Origin: Jiangella asiatica
Lineage (GTDB): Bacteria; Actinomycetota; Actinomycetes; Jiangellales; Jiangellaceae
Length of the DNA stretch: 64,000 nucleotides
Assembly: GCF_004349065.1 (NCBI RefSeq)
Contig: NZ_SMKZ01000010.1
Coordinates: forward strand, 62,001 to 126,000
Reading direction: 5' to 3'
Shown: positions 1 to 7,984 of the stretch, in pieces
Position numbering within the stretch: position 1 is the stretch's first letter
Layout of the letters: every line of letters starts with the position of its first letter
Program-made: the position numbers and the translations under genes
The notes under the pieces: model-generated
Told to the model about the DNA's origin: nothing
The model's input: the letters and a program-made list of their open reading frames with translations, nothing else
Database searches by the model: none

Positions 1-961
1 CGAACTCGGTGCTGACCGCCGGTGCCCAGCCGATGTTGTCGGCGCGTCCGTGCTGCACCAGCAGGGGACGCGGGCAGATGAGGCTGACCAGGTCGGCGTC
101 GGCGAACTCGGCGAGCAGGCCGGGGTGATGCGCGTGGACCTCGGCGGTCTCCAGGAAGCACGTGTACCGCGGATCAGGCACCGCCATCTTGGCGAGACGA
201 TCGTTGAAGTACGCGGAGACCACTCCCGCCCGGATGCGCGGTTCCAACGGCAACCAGTACTGCGTCGCCAGACCACCCCAGCTCTGCCCCCACATCCCGA
301 GCCGCTCCGGGTCCACCCCGCCGATCTCCGGCAGGGTGTCGAGCAGGCAGCGCAGCCGCGACAGCTCGACGCCCTCGATGAGCCGCCCGTCCATGAAGGC
401 CAGTCGCTGTAGCCGGTTGCGCTCCTCGATGCCGGCGATGTTGAACGGCGCCAGGACGGCGAAGCCCGCCCGCACGAGGGCCAGCGCGCATTCGTGGTAC
501 GCCCCGGAGTCGTCGGGTGCGCCGAACGTCGTCTCCGGGGTGCTCGCGATGCCGTGTTGAACGACGACAACGGGTGCACGCCCGGCTCCGTCGGGCACGG
601 CGAGGAGCCCTTCCGCCGTCAGCCCGCCGGTCAGCGGCACCCGGATCCACGATGTCGCCAGTCCCGCCCGTACCGGATACGGCTCGATCTCGGCCGGACC
701 GGCGGCGGCCAGCGGTGGCGCGCCGAGGAACCGGGCCCAGCGCTCCCTGTTCGGCTCGATGCTGCGGGCGTACGCGGCCTCATCCGTGTAGTCCCGCCGC
801 CACGCCGCCTCGGCGCGTGCCTGGTATTCGTCGACGAGGCTCTGGCGAAGGTAGTGCTCGAGCTCGATGCGGTAGCGGCGGTTGCGCTCCCGCCGCCAGC
901 GCGCGCTGTTACGCACCCCGGCGGGCTCGCCGTCCGCCGCCGGTCTCAGAATCGCAGCCAT
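1..961 (-). CDS. Alpha/beta hydrolase, acetyl-xylan-esterase-like (C-terminus cut by window edge)
   Basis: About 320 residues are visible. The ATG at 961 overlaps the end of the upstream 1520-residue gene by 16 bases, so the two are probably translationally coupled. The sequence has an alpha/beta hydrolase layout: a strand rich in valines ending in QHGIAS (oxyanion region), then the nucleophile elbow GQSWGG with its serine near residue 226, and a later ICPRPLLVQHGRAD stretch typical of the acid-residue strand in acetyl xylan esterase and dienelactone-hydrolase relatives. The catalytic histidine would lie beyond the window edge. No signal peptide is seen, so it is probably cytoplasmic. It may process esters imported or released by the neighbouring secreted hydrolase; this is inference. 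The exact substrate is unknown. Confidence 0.75.
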   Translation of the reverse strand, partial: MAAILRPAADGEPAGVRNSARWRRERNRRYRIELEHYLRQSLVDEYQARAEAAWRRDYTDEAAYARSIEPNRERWARFLGAPPLAAAGPAEIEPYPVRAGLATSWIRVPLTGGLTAEGLLAVPDGAGRAPVVVVQHGIASTPETTFGAPDDSGAYHECALALVRAGFAVLAPFNIAGIEERNRLQRLAFMDGRLIEGVELSRLRCLLDTLPEIGGVDPERLGMWGQSWGGLATQYWLPLEPRIRAGVVSAYFNDRLAKMAVPDPRYTCFLETAEVHAHHPGLLAEFADADLVSLICPRPLLVQHGRADNIGWAPAVSTEF

Positions 962-3900
962 GTTCCGGCCAGGTCCTGTTCGCCGACGCCGGGCTTGGAC
1001 CAGTCGCAGACACCGTCGGGGAAGATCCGGCGCGCCCGGGCCAGCTGATCCCGGCTGAATTCGACCGGGTAGTCGGCGGCGGCGACTGGCTGGAGCCGGC
1101 ATTTGACGACGTCGTTGGCCAGCGGCCCACCGGCCACGATCCGTGGTGAGGTCCACACCGGGTAGAGCTCCGCACAGGTGGTGCCGTCGATCTCCGGTTG
1201 CTGCGACTCCCGGATCCGCTGCGGGTCGTCACCTCGTGTCCAGCAGGAGTCCTCGAGCCATTCCGGCCGGTTGCGCGCGATCCGCTCGATCGGCCGCGCC
1301 GCGGCCGCGGTGTCCTCCTGGATCGCGGTGACCCAGGCGTCGAGCTCGGCGAGCGCCCGGCGCGCGACCGGCGCACCGGAGTTGAAGCCGCCGTGATCGA
1401 GCTCGTCGACCAGCATGACGTGGTTGTCGGCGGTTCCGTTCGCCTCGATCAGCCGCTCGCGGGTGGAGAAAGAATGGAAGCGCTGGTGGTTGTCGCCGTT
1501 CGGACGGTCGTCGAAGTAGAGCCGGAAGTCGATGATCGGAATCGCGGCCAGCCCGCCGCCGCCGTTCAGGATGCGGCCGGTGCGGTACGCGGTGTCGAGG
1601 GCCGCGGCGTCGGCCCGGGTGCGTTCGGAAACGTGCCCGGCATCGGCGTCCAGTCCGCCAATGTTCTCGTTGAGGTCCAAGAACTCGTCGACGTCGATGA
1701 CGCCGTCCTCGAGCGCGCCGAGACCGTACTGGACGCCGACGTTGTCCAACGGCCGGCGCACCGTCCCGCTCACCTCGTCGAGACCGTAGACGTTGGCGTG
1801 GTGGGAGTACACGTCGCAGCGGGCGCCGCCGGGGTTGCTGACCGGGTCGTAGCGCAGCAACGCAGGCAACTGGGCGGGGCACTGCTCGCGGGGGTCGATC
1901 CGGCGGGCGCTGCTGGCGCCTCTCGCCAGGCTCCCCCACCGGCCGAAGCCGGAGACCGCCCGCTCCTGCTCGGCGGTCAGGGCGTCCGGCGCGGTCTGGG
2001 TGAAGTAGCGGTGCAGCAACGCGGCGTCGGTGGCGGTGACCAGGGTGCCGGAGACCACGTCGGGAAAGCTGGCGGCGGCGACGATGCCGTCGAGCAGCCC
2101 CGGGTAGTTGTCCCCGATCTGGTGCACCTGGTAGGCGCCGCCCGACGATCCCCAGCCCAGTGTGAACGCCGGCGGTCCGTAGGCCTCGACGAACCGCTCC
2201 TTCACCATGCTCATGGTTTCCGCGGCGAGCACGTCGTTGCAGTTGTTGCCGAAGACGTTGAGTGAGGCGGAGGCGACGGCGTACCCCTGCTCGAGCATCC
2301 CGTGGTCCATGACGCCGCCGGTCTCACGGCCCTGGATGTACCAGCCGCCAGGGCAGCCGCCGCCGAACCGGTAGATCAGCCTGCCGTTCCACCCCTTCGG
2401 CCGGCTGGACGGCGCGGGAACGGCCGTCGCAGGGTCGTGCAGGATCGCGGTCTCGTAGATCGACCGGTTGATCGTGCCGGTCTCGACCCGGACGATGTAC
2501 GGCACATCCTGGCCGGCGCTGGTGGTCGTCCAGGCGAGGTCGGCCGGCCGGGTGACGCCCGCGGGCAACCGGGCGAACCGCCCGTTCGTGCTGCGGTACA
2601 TGTAGTCGACGCGGGTTTCGGCCGAGCAGTTGGCGCTGGCCGGCTCGCCGAGCAGCTCACCGGTGACGAGTTCGAAGTGGGCCGTGTCACAGATGAACGG
2701 TTGCTGGTGCGGTCCGGAGAAGACCGGCCCGTTGACCGGGTGGTTGGTCACCTCCAGCTCGGCCGGAGCCGAGCCGGCGCCGGCGATCGCGGTCAGCGTG
2801 CTCGTCCCGGTCGGCAGGCCGGTCACGACGCCCTGGAGAGTCCCTGTTCCGGCGTCGGCAACCAGCTGATCGGTGACGGCGACTCCGTCGAGCTCGATGG
2901 TGATCTCGTCGACGGCGACCCCGGACGGCGCGACGACCCGGACGAGAGCGTCGCCGCCGGACACCACGTCCGGCCGGGACGAGAGCACGTCCAACTGCGG
3001 TGCGGGCGGCGGCGCGCACTGGCCGCTCGCGGCGCCGGTGACCGTCGTCGGGCTCCCGTTGTCCACGGGCGGCGGCTCGTTGCCGGTACACGCCAGCGAT
3101 CCGCGAACGGTCGATCCGCTGATGACGTTCTGGCCGCCGACGTTGTCGGTGAGCGACACCGATCCGGAAGCCGTCGAGTCCTCGATGGTCACCGGCCCGG
3201 TGCTGCCGTGGATGCGGGTGGAGCCGACGATGCGGCTGTCCCTAACCACGACGGCCGACGCGCGGTCGGTGGTCACGCCGCCGAGCAGCCGGCTGCCGGT
3301 GACCACCAGGCCGGCACCGGCGGACACCCGGACCATGCCGCCGACGGTGGCGGCGTGCACGCAGGTGACGCCGTCGGTGACGGTCACCTGCCCCAAGTCG
3401 TGGCCGTCGACGATGCGGTCGCAGTCCGGGTTCGCCGCGGGATCCGGGCGATACCGGAACAGGTGGGCACCCGAGCGGTAGTAGAGGTCGCCTTCGTCGT
3501 CGATGGCGAGGTCCTCGACGGCGTTGTCGGCCAGCACATGCGCCTGCCAGCGGGCGCGATCGATGTAGAAGAGCTGCTTCGAGCTGGTGGCGAACATCCG
3601 GCCGGAGTCGTCCACGACGATCTCGAAGTCGCGCCCGTGCGGCTCGGTGACGTCGTGGCCGAGGTCGATGGTGCCGGCGACCTCACGGGTGTCCCGGTCG
3701 ACGGCGAACAGGGTCCCGTCGGCGATCCCCCAGATCCTGCCGCCGTACACCGCCAGGCCGGAGACCGTGGCGGCGCCCGCGACCGGCGTGGTCTCGAAGA
3801 CCACCTCGCGGGTTCGCGGGTCGAAGGCGAACAGTCTGGCCTCTGTCGCCACCGGCTCGGCCCCGAAGCCGCCGGTGATCGACGTGCCGCCCCAGACGAG

Positions 3901-5508
3901 CGTGCCGTCGAAGGTCAGCGACACCACGCTCTGGTCGGCGACGACGTCACGGAAGACTTCCTTCTCGCCGGTGCCGGGGTTCCAGAGGGTCAACGCGCCG
4001 CCGAGCATCCCGCTCTCCGGAGCCGAGCCGACCGCCACCTGGTCGGTCAGCTCGGCGAACGCGAACGGGCGATCCTGCCGGTCGCCGATCGGCAGCGGCG
4101 CGGACGGATTGCCAGCTCCCGGGTCCCATGGCGCGGCGGTGTCGTAGAGGCCCAGCCCGCCGCCGGGGTATTTGCCGATCAGCAGGTCGTCTCGCCAGGA
4201 TCCGAAACCTTGGGCGCCGCCTGGCCCGGCCAACCGCTCCATCGTGTCGTCGGCCGGATTCCAGCGCGCCATGCCCGGCTGGCCGGACACGTAGATCCTC
4301 CCGTCCGGGCCGCGGTCCAGCGAGGCCAGTCGCGCCGGCGGCGCGTTCATGTCCGCCTGCTGGTACGACTCGTTGCCGGACTGGAAGTTGTGCACATGGA
4401 TGTGCCCGTAGTAATGGGTCAGCGCGAGGCTGAGCCCTGGGAACGCCGGATCGTCCATATCGATCCACCGGAAATCGCCTGGCCCGGTGTTCGGTTCCCA
4501 GCCGGTCGGCTCCCACGTCAACGCATCCAGGTCGTAGCGGACGATCGATCCGGCGTGCTCGCCCTCGTTGACCGAGAAATAGACGTGCTTCCCGGTCACC
4601 GGGTCGACCGGTGACACCATCCGCGGACCGCCTTCGTCGACGGTATCGACGAAGGTGCGGCTCTCCAGGTCGAACACATGGATCTCGTGCTCGGGCGGTG
4701 ACTCGGTGCGCACCAGCAGCCGGTCGTCCCGAACGTGGAAGAGGTCATACACGGCGAGCCTGGACCGGTACTCCGGCGGCAGCGGGATCTCGGTCAGCAC
4801 CCCCGTCGTCCGGTCGATCTCAGCGAGGCGGGCCTCGCCGCGAGTGCCGACCCAGATCACGTCGTCAGTGACGGCGATGCTGCGCGCGTACGGCTGCTCG
4901 AGCACTTGCCCGTAGTCGCGCACCTTGCCGGTGGCGGGGTCGTAGCTGAACACGTGCCCGTTCGGATACGTCCCACCGAACACGACACCGTCCGGGGCGA
5001 TCTCCAGCATGAGGATCTGCTCACCCGGCATCGGCGTGCCCAGAGGCTCGATGGTCTCGCCGCCGACTCGGTAGCGGTACAGCTCGCCGCTGCGCATACC
5101 CAGGTAGACGGCCTGCTCCACCTCGGAGTACTCGACGCCCCACGAGTCGTTGCCGCTGGGCACCTGCTGCCGGAAGACCACCTCCTGGGTGCGCAGGTCC
5201 ACGACCGTGAACTCGGACGCGACCTCGTCGTTCCCACGCGGCAGGAAGAAGGCGAGCGGTTCGCCGTCCAGGCCCTCACCGAGTGCCTGATCCGGCGACA
5301 GCGGCGTCTGCGGCAGCGCCGGTCCGAGATCCTCGGCGGTCCCCGTCGGAACGGTCGCGCTGCCCACCGTCGCCGCAGGAGACGCATCGGCGTGCCCGCT
5401 GGCCACGGCGGACACGGAGTCCGGCTGCGCCGAGGCCGTCAATCCCGACGCGGCCACCACAATGCCGAGCACGACCGCCACTGTTGTCCGTCGCCGGGAA
5501 GTTCTCAT
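946..5508 (-). CDS. Secreted beta-propeller / beta-helix / DUF6351 (tannase-like hydrolase) fusion protein
   Basis: 1520 residues. The ATG at 5508 follows AAGGAG at good spacing, and a signal peptide covers about residues 1-28 (basic, then hydrophobic, then ASAQPD). Residues about 60-690 are repeated short propeller blades with recurrent motifs such as GGTYPNGHVF and PATGKV. Residues about 694-833 are rich in V, T, S and G with DS/ST turns, like a small right-handed beta-helix. Residues about 839-1520 match the family I recognise as DUF6351, with nucleophile elbow GWGSSGG (serine near 1122). The C-terminal part is a clear paralogue of the stand-alone protein at 18422-20584. The propeller is paralogous to the two genes to its right. 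Function is unproven; an extracellular esterase or tannase-like activity is inferred. The fusion of propeller to hydrolase is unusual. Confidence 0.85.
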   Translation of the reverse strand: MRTSRRRTTVAVVLGIVVAASGLTASAQPDSVSAVASGHADASPAATVGSATVPTGTAEDLGPALPQTPLSPDQALGEGLDGEPLAFFLPRGNDEVASEFTVVDLRTQEVVFRQQVPSGNDSWGVEYSEVEQAVYLGMRSGELYRYRVGGETIEPLGTPMPGEQILMLEIAPDGVVFGGTYPNGHVFSYDPATGKVRDYGQVLEQPYARSIAVTDDVIWVGTRGEARLAEIDRTTGVLTEIPLPPEYRSRLAVYDLFHVRDDRLLVRTESPPEHEIHVFDLESRTFVDTVDEGGPRMVSPVDPVTGKHVYFSVNEGEHAGSIVRYDLDALTWEPTGWEPNTGPGDFRWIDMDDPAFPGLSLALTHYYGHIHVHNFQSGNESYQQADMNAPPARLASLDRGPDGRIYVSGQPGMARWNPADDTMERLAGPGGAQGFGSWRDDLLIGKYPGGGLGLYDTAAPWDPGAGNPSAPLPIGDRQDRPFAFAELTDQVAVGSAPESGMLGGALTLWNPGTGEKEVFRDVVADQSVVSLTFDGTLVWGGTSITGGFGAEPVATEARLFAFDPRTREVVFETTPVAGAATVSGLAVYGGRIWGIADGTLFAVDRDTREVAGTIDLGHDVTEPHGRDFEIVVDDSGRMFATSSKQLFYIDRARWQAHVLADNAVEDLAIDDEGDLYYRSGAHLFRYRPDPAANPDCDRIVDGHDLGQVTVTDGVTCVHAATVGGMVRVSAGAGLVVTGSRLLGGVTTDRASAVVVRDSRIVGSTRIHGSTGPVTIEDSTASGSVSLTDNVGGQNVISGSTVRGSLACTGNEPPPVDNGSPTTVTGAASGQCAPPPAPQLDVLSSRPDVVSGGDALVRVVAPSGVAVDEITIELDGVAVTDQLVADAGTGTLQGVVTGLPTGTSTLTAIAGAGSAPAELEVTNHPVNGPVFSGPHQQPFICDTAHFELVTGELLGEPASANCSAETRVDYMYRSTNGRFARLPAGVTRPADLAWTTTSAGQDVPYIVRVETGTINRSIYETAILHDPATAVPAPSSRPKGWNGRLIYRFGGGCPGGWYIQGRETGGVMDHGMLEQGYAVASASLNVFGNNCNDVLAAETMSMVKERFVEAYGPPAFTLGWGSSGGAYQVHQIGDNYPGLLDGIVAAASFPDVVSGTLVTATDAALLHRYFTQTAPDALTAEQERAVSGFGRWGSLARGASSARRIDPREQCPAQLPALLRYDPVSNPGGARCDVYSHHANVYGLDEVSGTVRRPLDNVGVQYGLGALEDGVIDVDEFLDLNENIGGLDADAGHVSERTRADAAALDTAYRTGRILNGGGGLAAIPIIDFRLYFDDRPNGDNHQRFHSFSTRERLIEANGTADNHVMLVDELDHGGFNSGAPVARRALAELDAWVTAIQEDTAAAARPIERIARNRPEWLEDSCWTRGDDPQRIRESQQPEIDGTTCAELYPVWTSPRIVAGGPLANDVVKCRLQPVAAADYPVEFSRDQLARARRIFPDGVCDWSKPGVGEQDLAGTWLRF

Positions 5509-5548
5509 GTTGGCTCCTTCCGCTGCGAATAATTAAGGGGGTGGCCGT

Positions 5549-5577
5549 AATGTAGGCCTGTGGACTCCATCGGTCAA
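5549..5577 (-). promoter_or_regulatory. Predicted promoter of the propeller-DUF6351 fusion gene
   Basis: On the minus strand TTGACC (5577-5572) and TACATT (5554-5549) are separated by 17 bases, a good housekeeping-sigma spacing. A start of transcription near 5541 would leave a leader of about 33 bases before the ATG at 5508. The -10 is followed directly by ACGG, resembling the ATTACGG of the divergent promoter. Confidence 0.5.
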
Positions 5578-5605
5578 CAGTCGCATTTGAAATCGGGATC
5601 ACCCC

Positions 5606-5644
5606 TTGCCACGTCTCCGCGGTGCGGATTACGGTAGCGACCGT
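5606..5644 (+). promoter_or_regulatory. Predicted promoter with overlapping ACGGT/ACCGT operator
   Basis: TTGCCA (5606-5611) and TACGGT (5630-5635) are 18 bases apart. The -10 is embedded in a perfect inverted repeat, ACGGTAGCGACCGT (5631-5644), well placed for repression. It drives the propeller gene starting at 5683. The string TACGGTARCGA recurs at the -10 of a minus-strand promoter at 21025-21053, upstream of the second DUF6351 gene. Confidence 0.5.
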
Positions 5645-5682
5645 TATTGCGGAGTAGACCCGGCCGGACCGGAAGGAACGCC

Positions 5683-7941
5683 ATGACCAGTCGTTCAGCA
5701 GTCGTCCGCAGAGGCATCGCCCTGACGGCGGGAGTGGTGGTCTCCTCCACGCTGTTCCTGGCTCAGCACGGAACCGGAGCGGAGGCGGGTGACAGCCGGG
5801 AGACCGACCTCGGCTACCCGATCGCCGGCAACGTCGTCGCGTTCGCCCAGGCCTTCGGCGTGGACCCCGATGGCCGGCCGCAGAGCTATCACGTCGTGGA
5901 CGGGCAACCGCTCTACACGCTGGAGTTCGTGGTCACCGACCTGCGAAGCGGCGAAACCTCGTACTCCACCCGGGTGCCTCGTGGTCAGCGCAGCAAGGCG
6001 CTGGAGTTCTCGGTCGCCGACGGCGGTGTGTACATCGGGACCCGGGAGGGCGACCTCTACCGGCACCCCACCGGGACGCAGGAGCTCCAGGACCTCGGGT
6101 CCCCACTGGACGGCGACGGCATCTTCAGCCTCGAGGCCGGCCCCGACGGCACGATCTACGGCGGCACGTACCCCGGCGGCCATGTCTTCGCCGTCGATCC
6201 CGGCAGCGGCGAGGTCCGCGACTTCGGCCAGGTCGCTCCCGGCGAGACCTACGTGCAGAGCCTGGTCGAGGTGGACGGCATCGTGTACGCCGGCAGCCAG
6301 CCGGGGGGACGGCTGTTCCGGGTCGATCCCGACGCCGGAACCATCGACGAGATCCCCCTTCCTCCTGGGCACGAGGAGGAGAAGGCCGTGTACCGGCTGT
6401 TCGAGGCGGCGGGCAAGCTGTTCGTCTTCCTCCAGTCCGAAGGCGTGCTCCTGGTCCACGACCTGGCCACCGGCACCTGGGTGGACGAGGTCGCCGATTT
6501 CCAGGGGCAGGCCGTCTCGCCGCTCGACCCGGTGACCGGCGAGCACGTCTACTTCCGCCTGAAGAACGGTGAAGCCGTCCGCTATCACGTCGACAGCGGC
6601 GACCGTGAGCTCATCGGTTGGCGGCCAGGGGTCGTCGCTGGCAGCTTCGCCTGGATCGACCTGGACGACCCCGCGTTCCCAGGCCCCACGCTGGCCGTCA
6701 CGTACCAGGGCTCGGCCCGGATGGAGGTCTTCGACCTCACCAGTGGAGCCTCTCGCCGGATCGACGCGGAGCTGGTGGGCGCTCCCCCGCCGGTCCAGTC
6801 GCTCGGTACCGGCCCGGACGGGAAGATCTACATCGGGGGCTACCTGTCGCAATCCGGAATGGCCCGCTGGGATTCGGACACCGGCGAGATGGAGCGGCTC
6901 GGCGGCGTGCGTCAGGTCGAAGGCTTCGGCACGTTCGGGGATCTTCTGCTGATCGGCCGCTACCCCAACGCGCTGCTGTCGGTGTACGACACCACCCTGC
7001 CCTGGTCCGACGGGTTCGACCAGGGCTCGCCCGTCTACGTGGAACAGTTTCAGGACCGGCCGCACGCATTCGCAGATCTCGGCGACCGGGTGGCCGTCGC
7101 TACGGTACCGCTGTCCGGCCGGCGCGACGGTGCGATCGGCCTGTGGGACCCGGTGAGCGGAGAGCTCGACGTCCACCGTGGCGTGCTGGGCGACCGCAGC
7201 CCGGTTACGCTGGCGGCCGGCGCGGACAGCCTGCTCTACGGCGGTTCGACGGTTTGGGGCGGATACGGCGTGGACCCCGTCGAGGAATCCGGAACCCTGT
7301 TCGTCCTCGATCCGGAGAACGGCGAGATTGTGCACGAGTCCGTTCCGGTCGACGGCGAGCCGTCACTGTCCGGGCTGGCTTTCGGACCCGACGGTTTCCT
7401 GTACGGGCTGGCCGGCGGGTGGTTGTTCGCGTTCGACCCGGACACCCGCGAGGTGGTGCGCCGCCAGGAACTGCAGGACACCGGCGTGAGCCGATACGGC
7501 ACCGACCGGGCCCTGCTGTTCGACGAAGTCGGTCGGTTGTTCGTCACCACCGGCGGGTCGTTGCACCAGGTCCACCCGACCACGTGGGAAGTCGACGTCC
7601 TCGCCACCGGTCAGGTCGAGCGGCTGGCCATCGACCGCCACGGCGACCTGTACTTCAACCGCGAAGCGAGCCTGTACCGCTACGACCTGCCGGAGCCCCG
7701 GTGCCCGCAGCCGGATCCGCGCGACACCGTCGTGATCGGCGACCATGACACCGGCGTCCCGAACCGGCACGCGGACGAGGGCTGTCGCGTCAGCGATCTC
7801 CTGGGCACGCCCGACGACTTCGCCAGCCACGGCCACTACGTGCGCCATGTCGGCGACATCTCGGAATCCCTGCGCGCCAGCGGGATCATCAACGCCCGGG
7901 AACGGGCGGCGATCCTCGCCGCGGCGGCCGGCACGCATTGA
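5683..7941 (+). CDS. Secreted beta-propeller protein (paralogue A)
   Basis: 752 residues from ATG 5683, chosen over an in-frame TTG at 5647 because GGAAGGA lies five bases upstream and a signal peptide (twin arginine near the start, then ALTAGVVVSSTLFLA) begins here. The body consists of short repeated blades; segments such as GGTYPGGHVF and RDFGQV match the propeller half of the divergent fusion protein and the next gene, so the three are paralogues. It has no hydrolase domain. The last 70 residues, after DTVVIGDHDTGVPN, form a separate short module with conserved-looking SHGHYVRHV. I know no catalytic role; carbohydrate or ligand binding outside the cell is a guess. It starts a likely operon with the gene at 7985. 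Confidence 0.8.
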   Translation: MTSRSAVVRRGIALTAGVVVSSTLFLAQHGTGAEAGDSRETDLGYPIAGNVVAFAQAFGVDPDGRPQSYHVVDGQPLYTLEFVVTDLRSGETSYSTRVPRGQRSKALEFSVADGGVYIGTREGDLYRHPTGTQELQDLGSPLDGDGIFSLEAGPDGTIYGGTYPGGHVFAVDPGSGEVRDFGQVAPGETYVQSLVEVDGIVYAGSQPGGRLFRVDPDAGTIDEIPLPPGHEEEKAVYRLFEAAGKLFVFLQSEGVLLVHDLATGTWVDEVADFQGQAVSPLDPVTGEHVYFRLKNGEAVRYHVDSGDRELIGWRPGVVAGSFAWIDLDDPAFPGPTLAVTYQGSARMEVFDLTSGASRRIDAELVGAPPPVQSLGTGPDGKIYIGGYLSQSGMARWDSDTGEMERLGGVRQVEGFGTFGDLLLIGRYPNALLSVYDTTLPWSDGFDQGSPVYVEQFQDRPHAFADLGDRVAVATVPLSGRRDGAIGLWDPVSGELDVHRGVLGDRSPVTLAAGADSLLYGGSTVWGGYGVDPVEESGTLFVLDPENGEIVHESVPVDGEPSLSGLAFGPDGFLYGLAGGWLFAFDPDTREVVRRQELQDTGVSRYGTDRALLFDEVGRLFVTTGGSLHQVHPTTWEVDVLATGQVERLAIDRHGDLYFNREASLYRYDLPEPRCPQPDPRDTVVIGDHDTGVPNRHADEGCRVSDLLGTPDDFASHGHYVRHVGDISESLRASGIINARERAAILAAAAGTH

Positions 7942-7984
7942 TCAGAAAACCACCGGTTCACGACACCTCGGCGATGGAGACCTC

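Noticed and set aside
2302-4614. 770-codon plus-strand open frame opposite the propeller fusion
   Set aside because: Antisense shadow with low-complexity sequence; the opposite strand has signal peptide, blades and hydrolase motifs.
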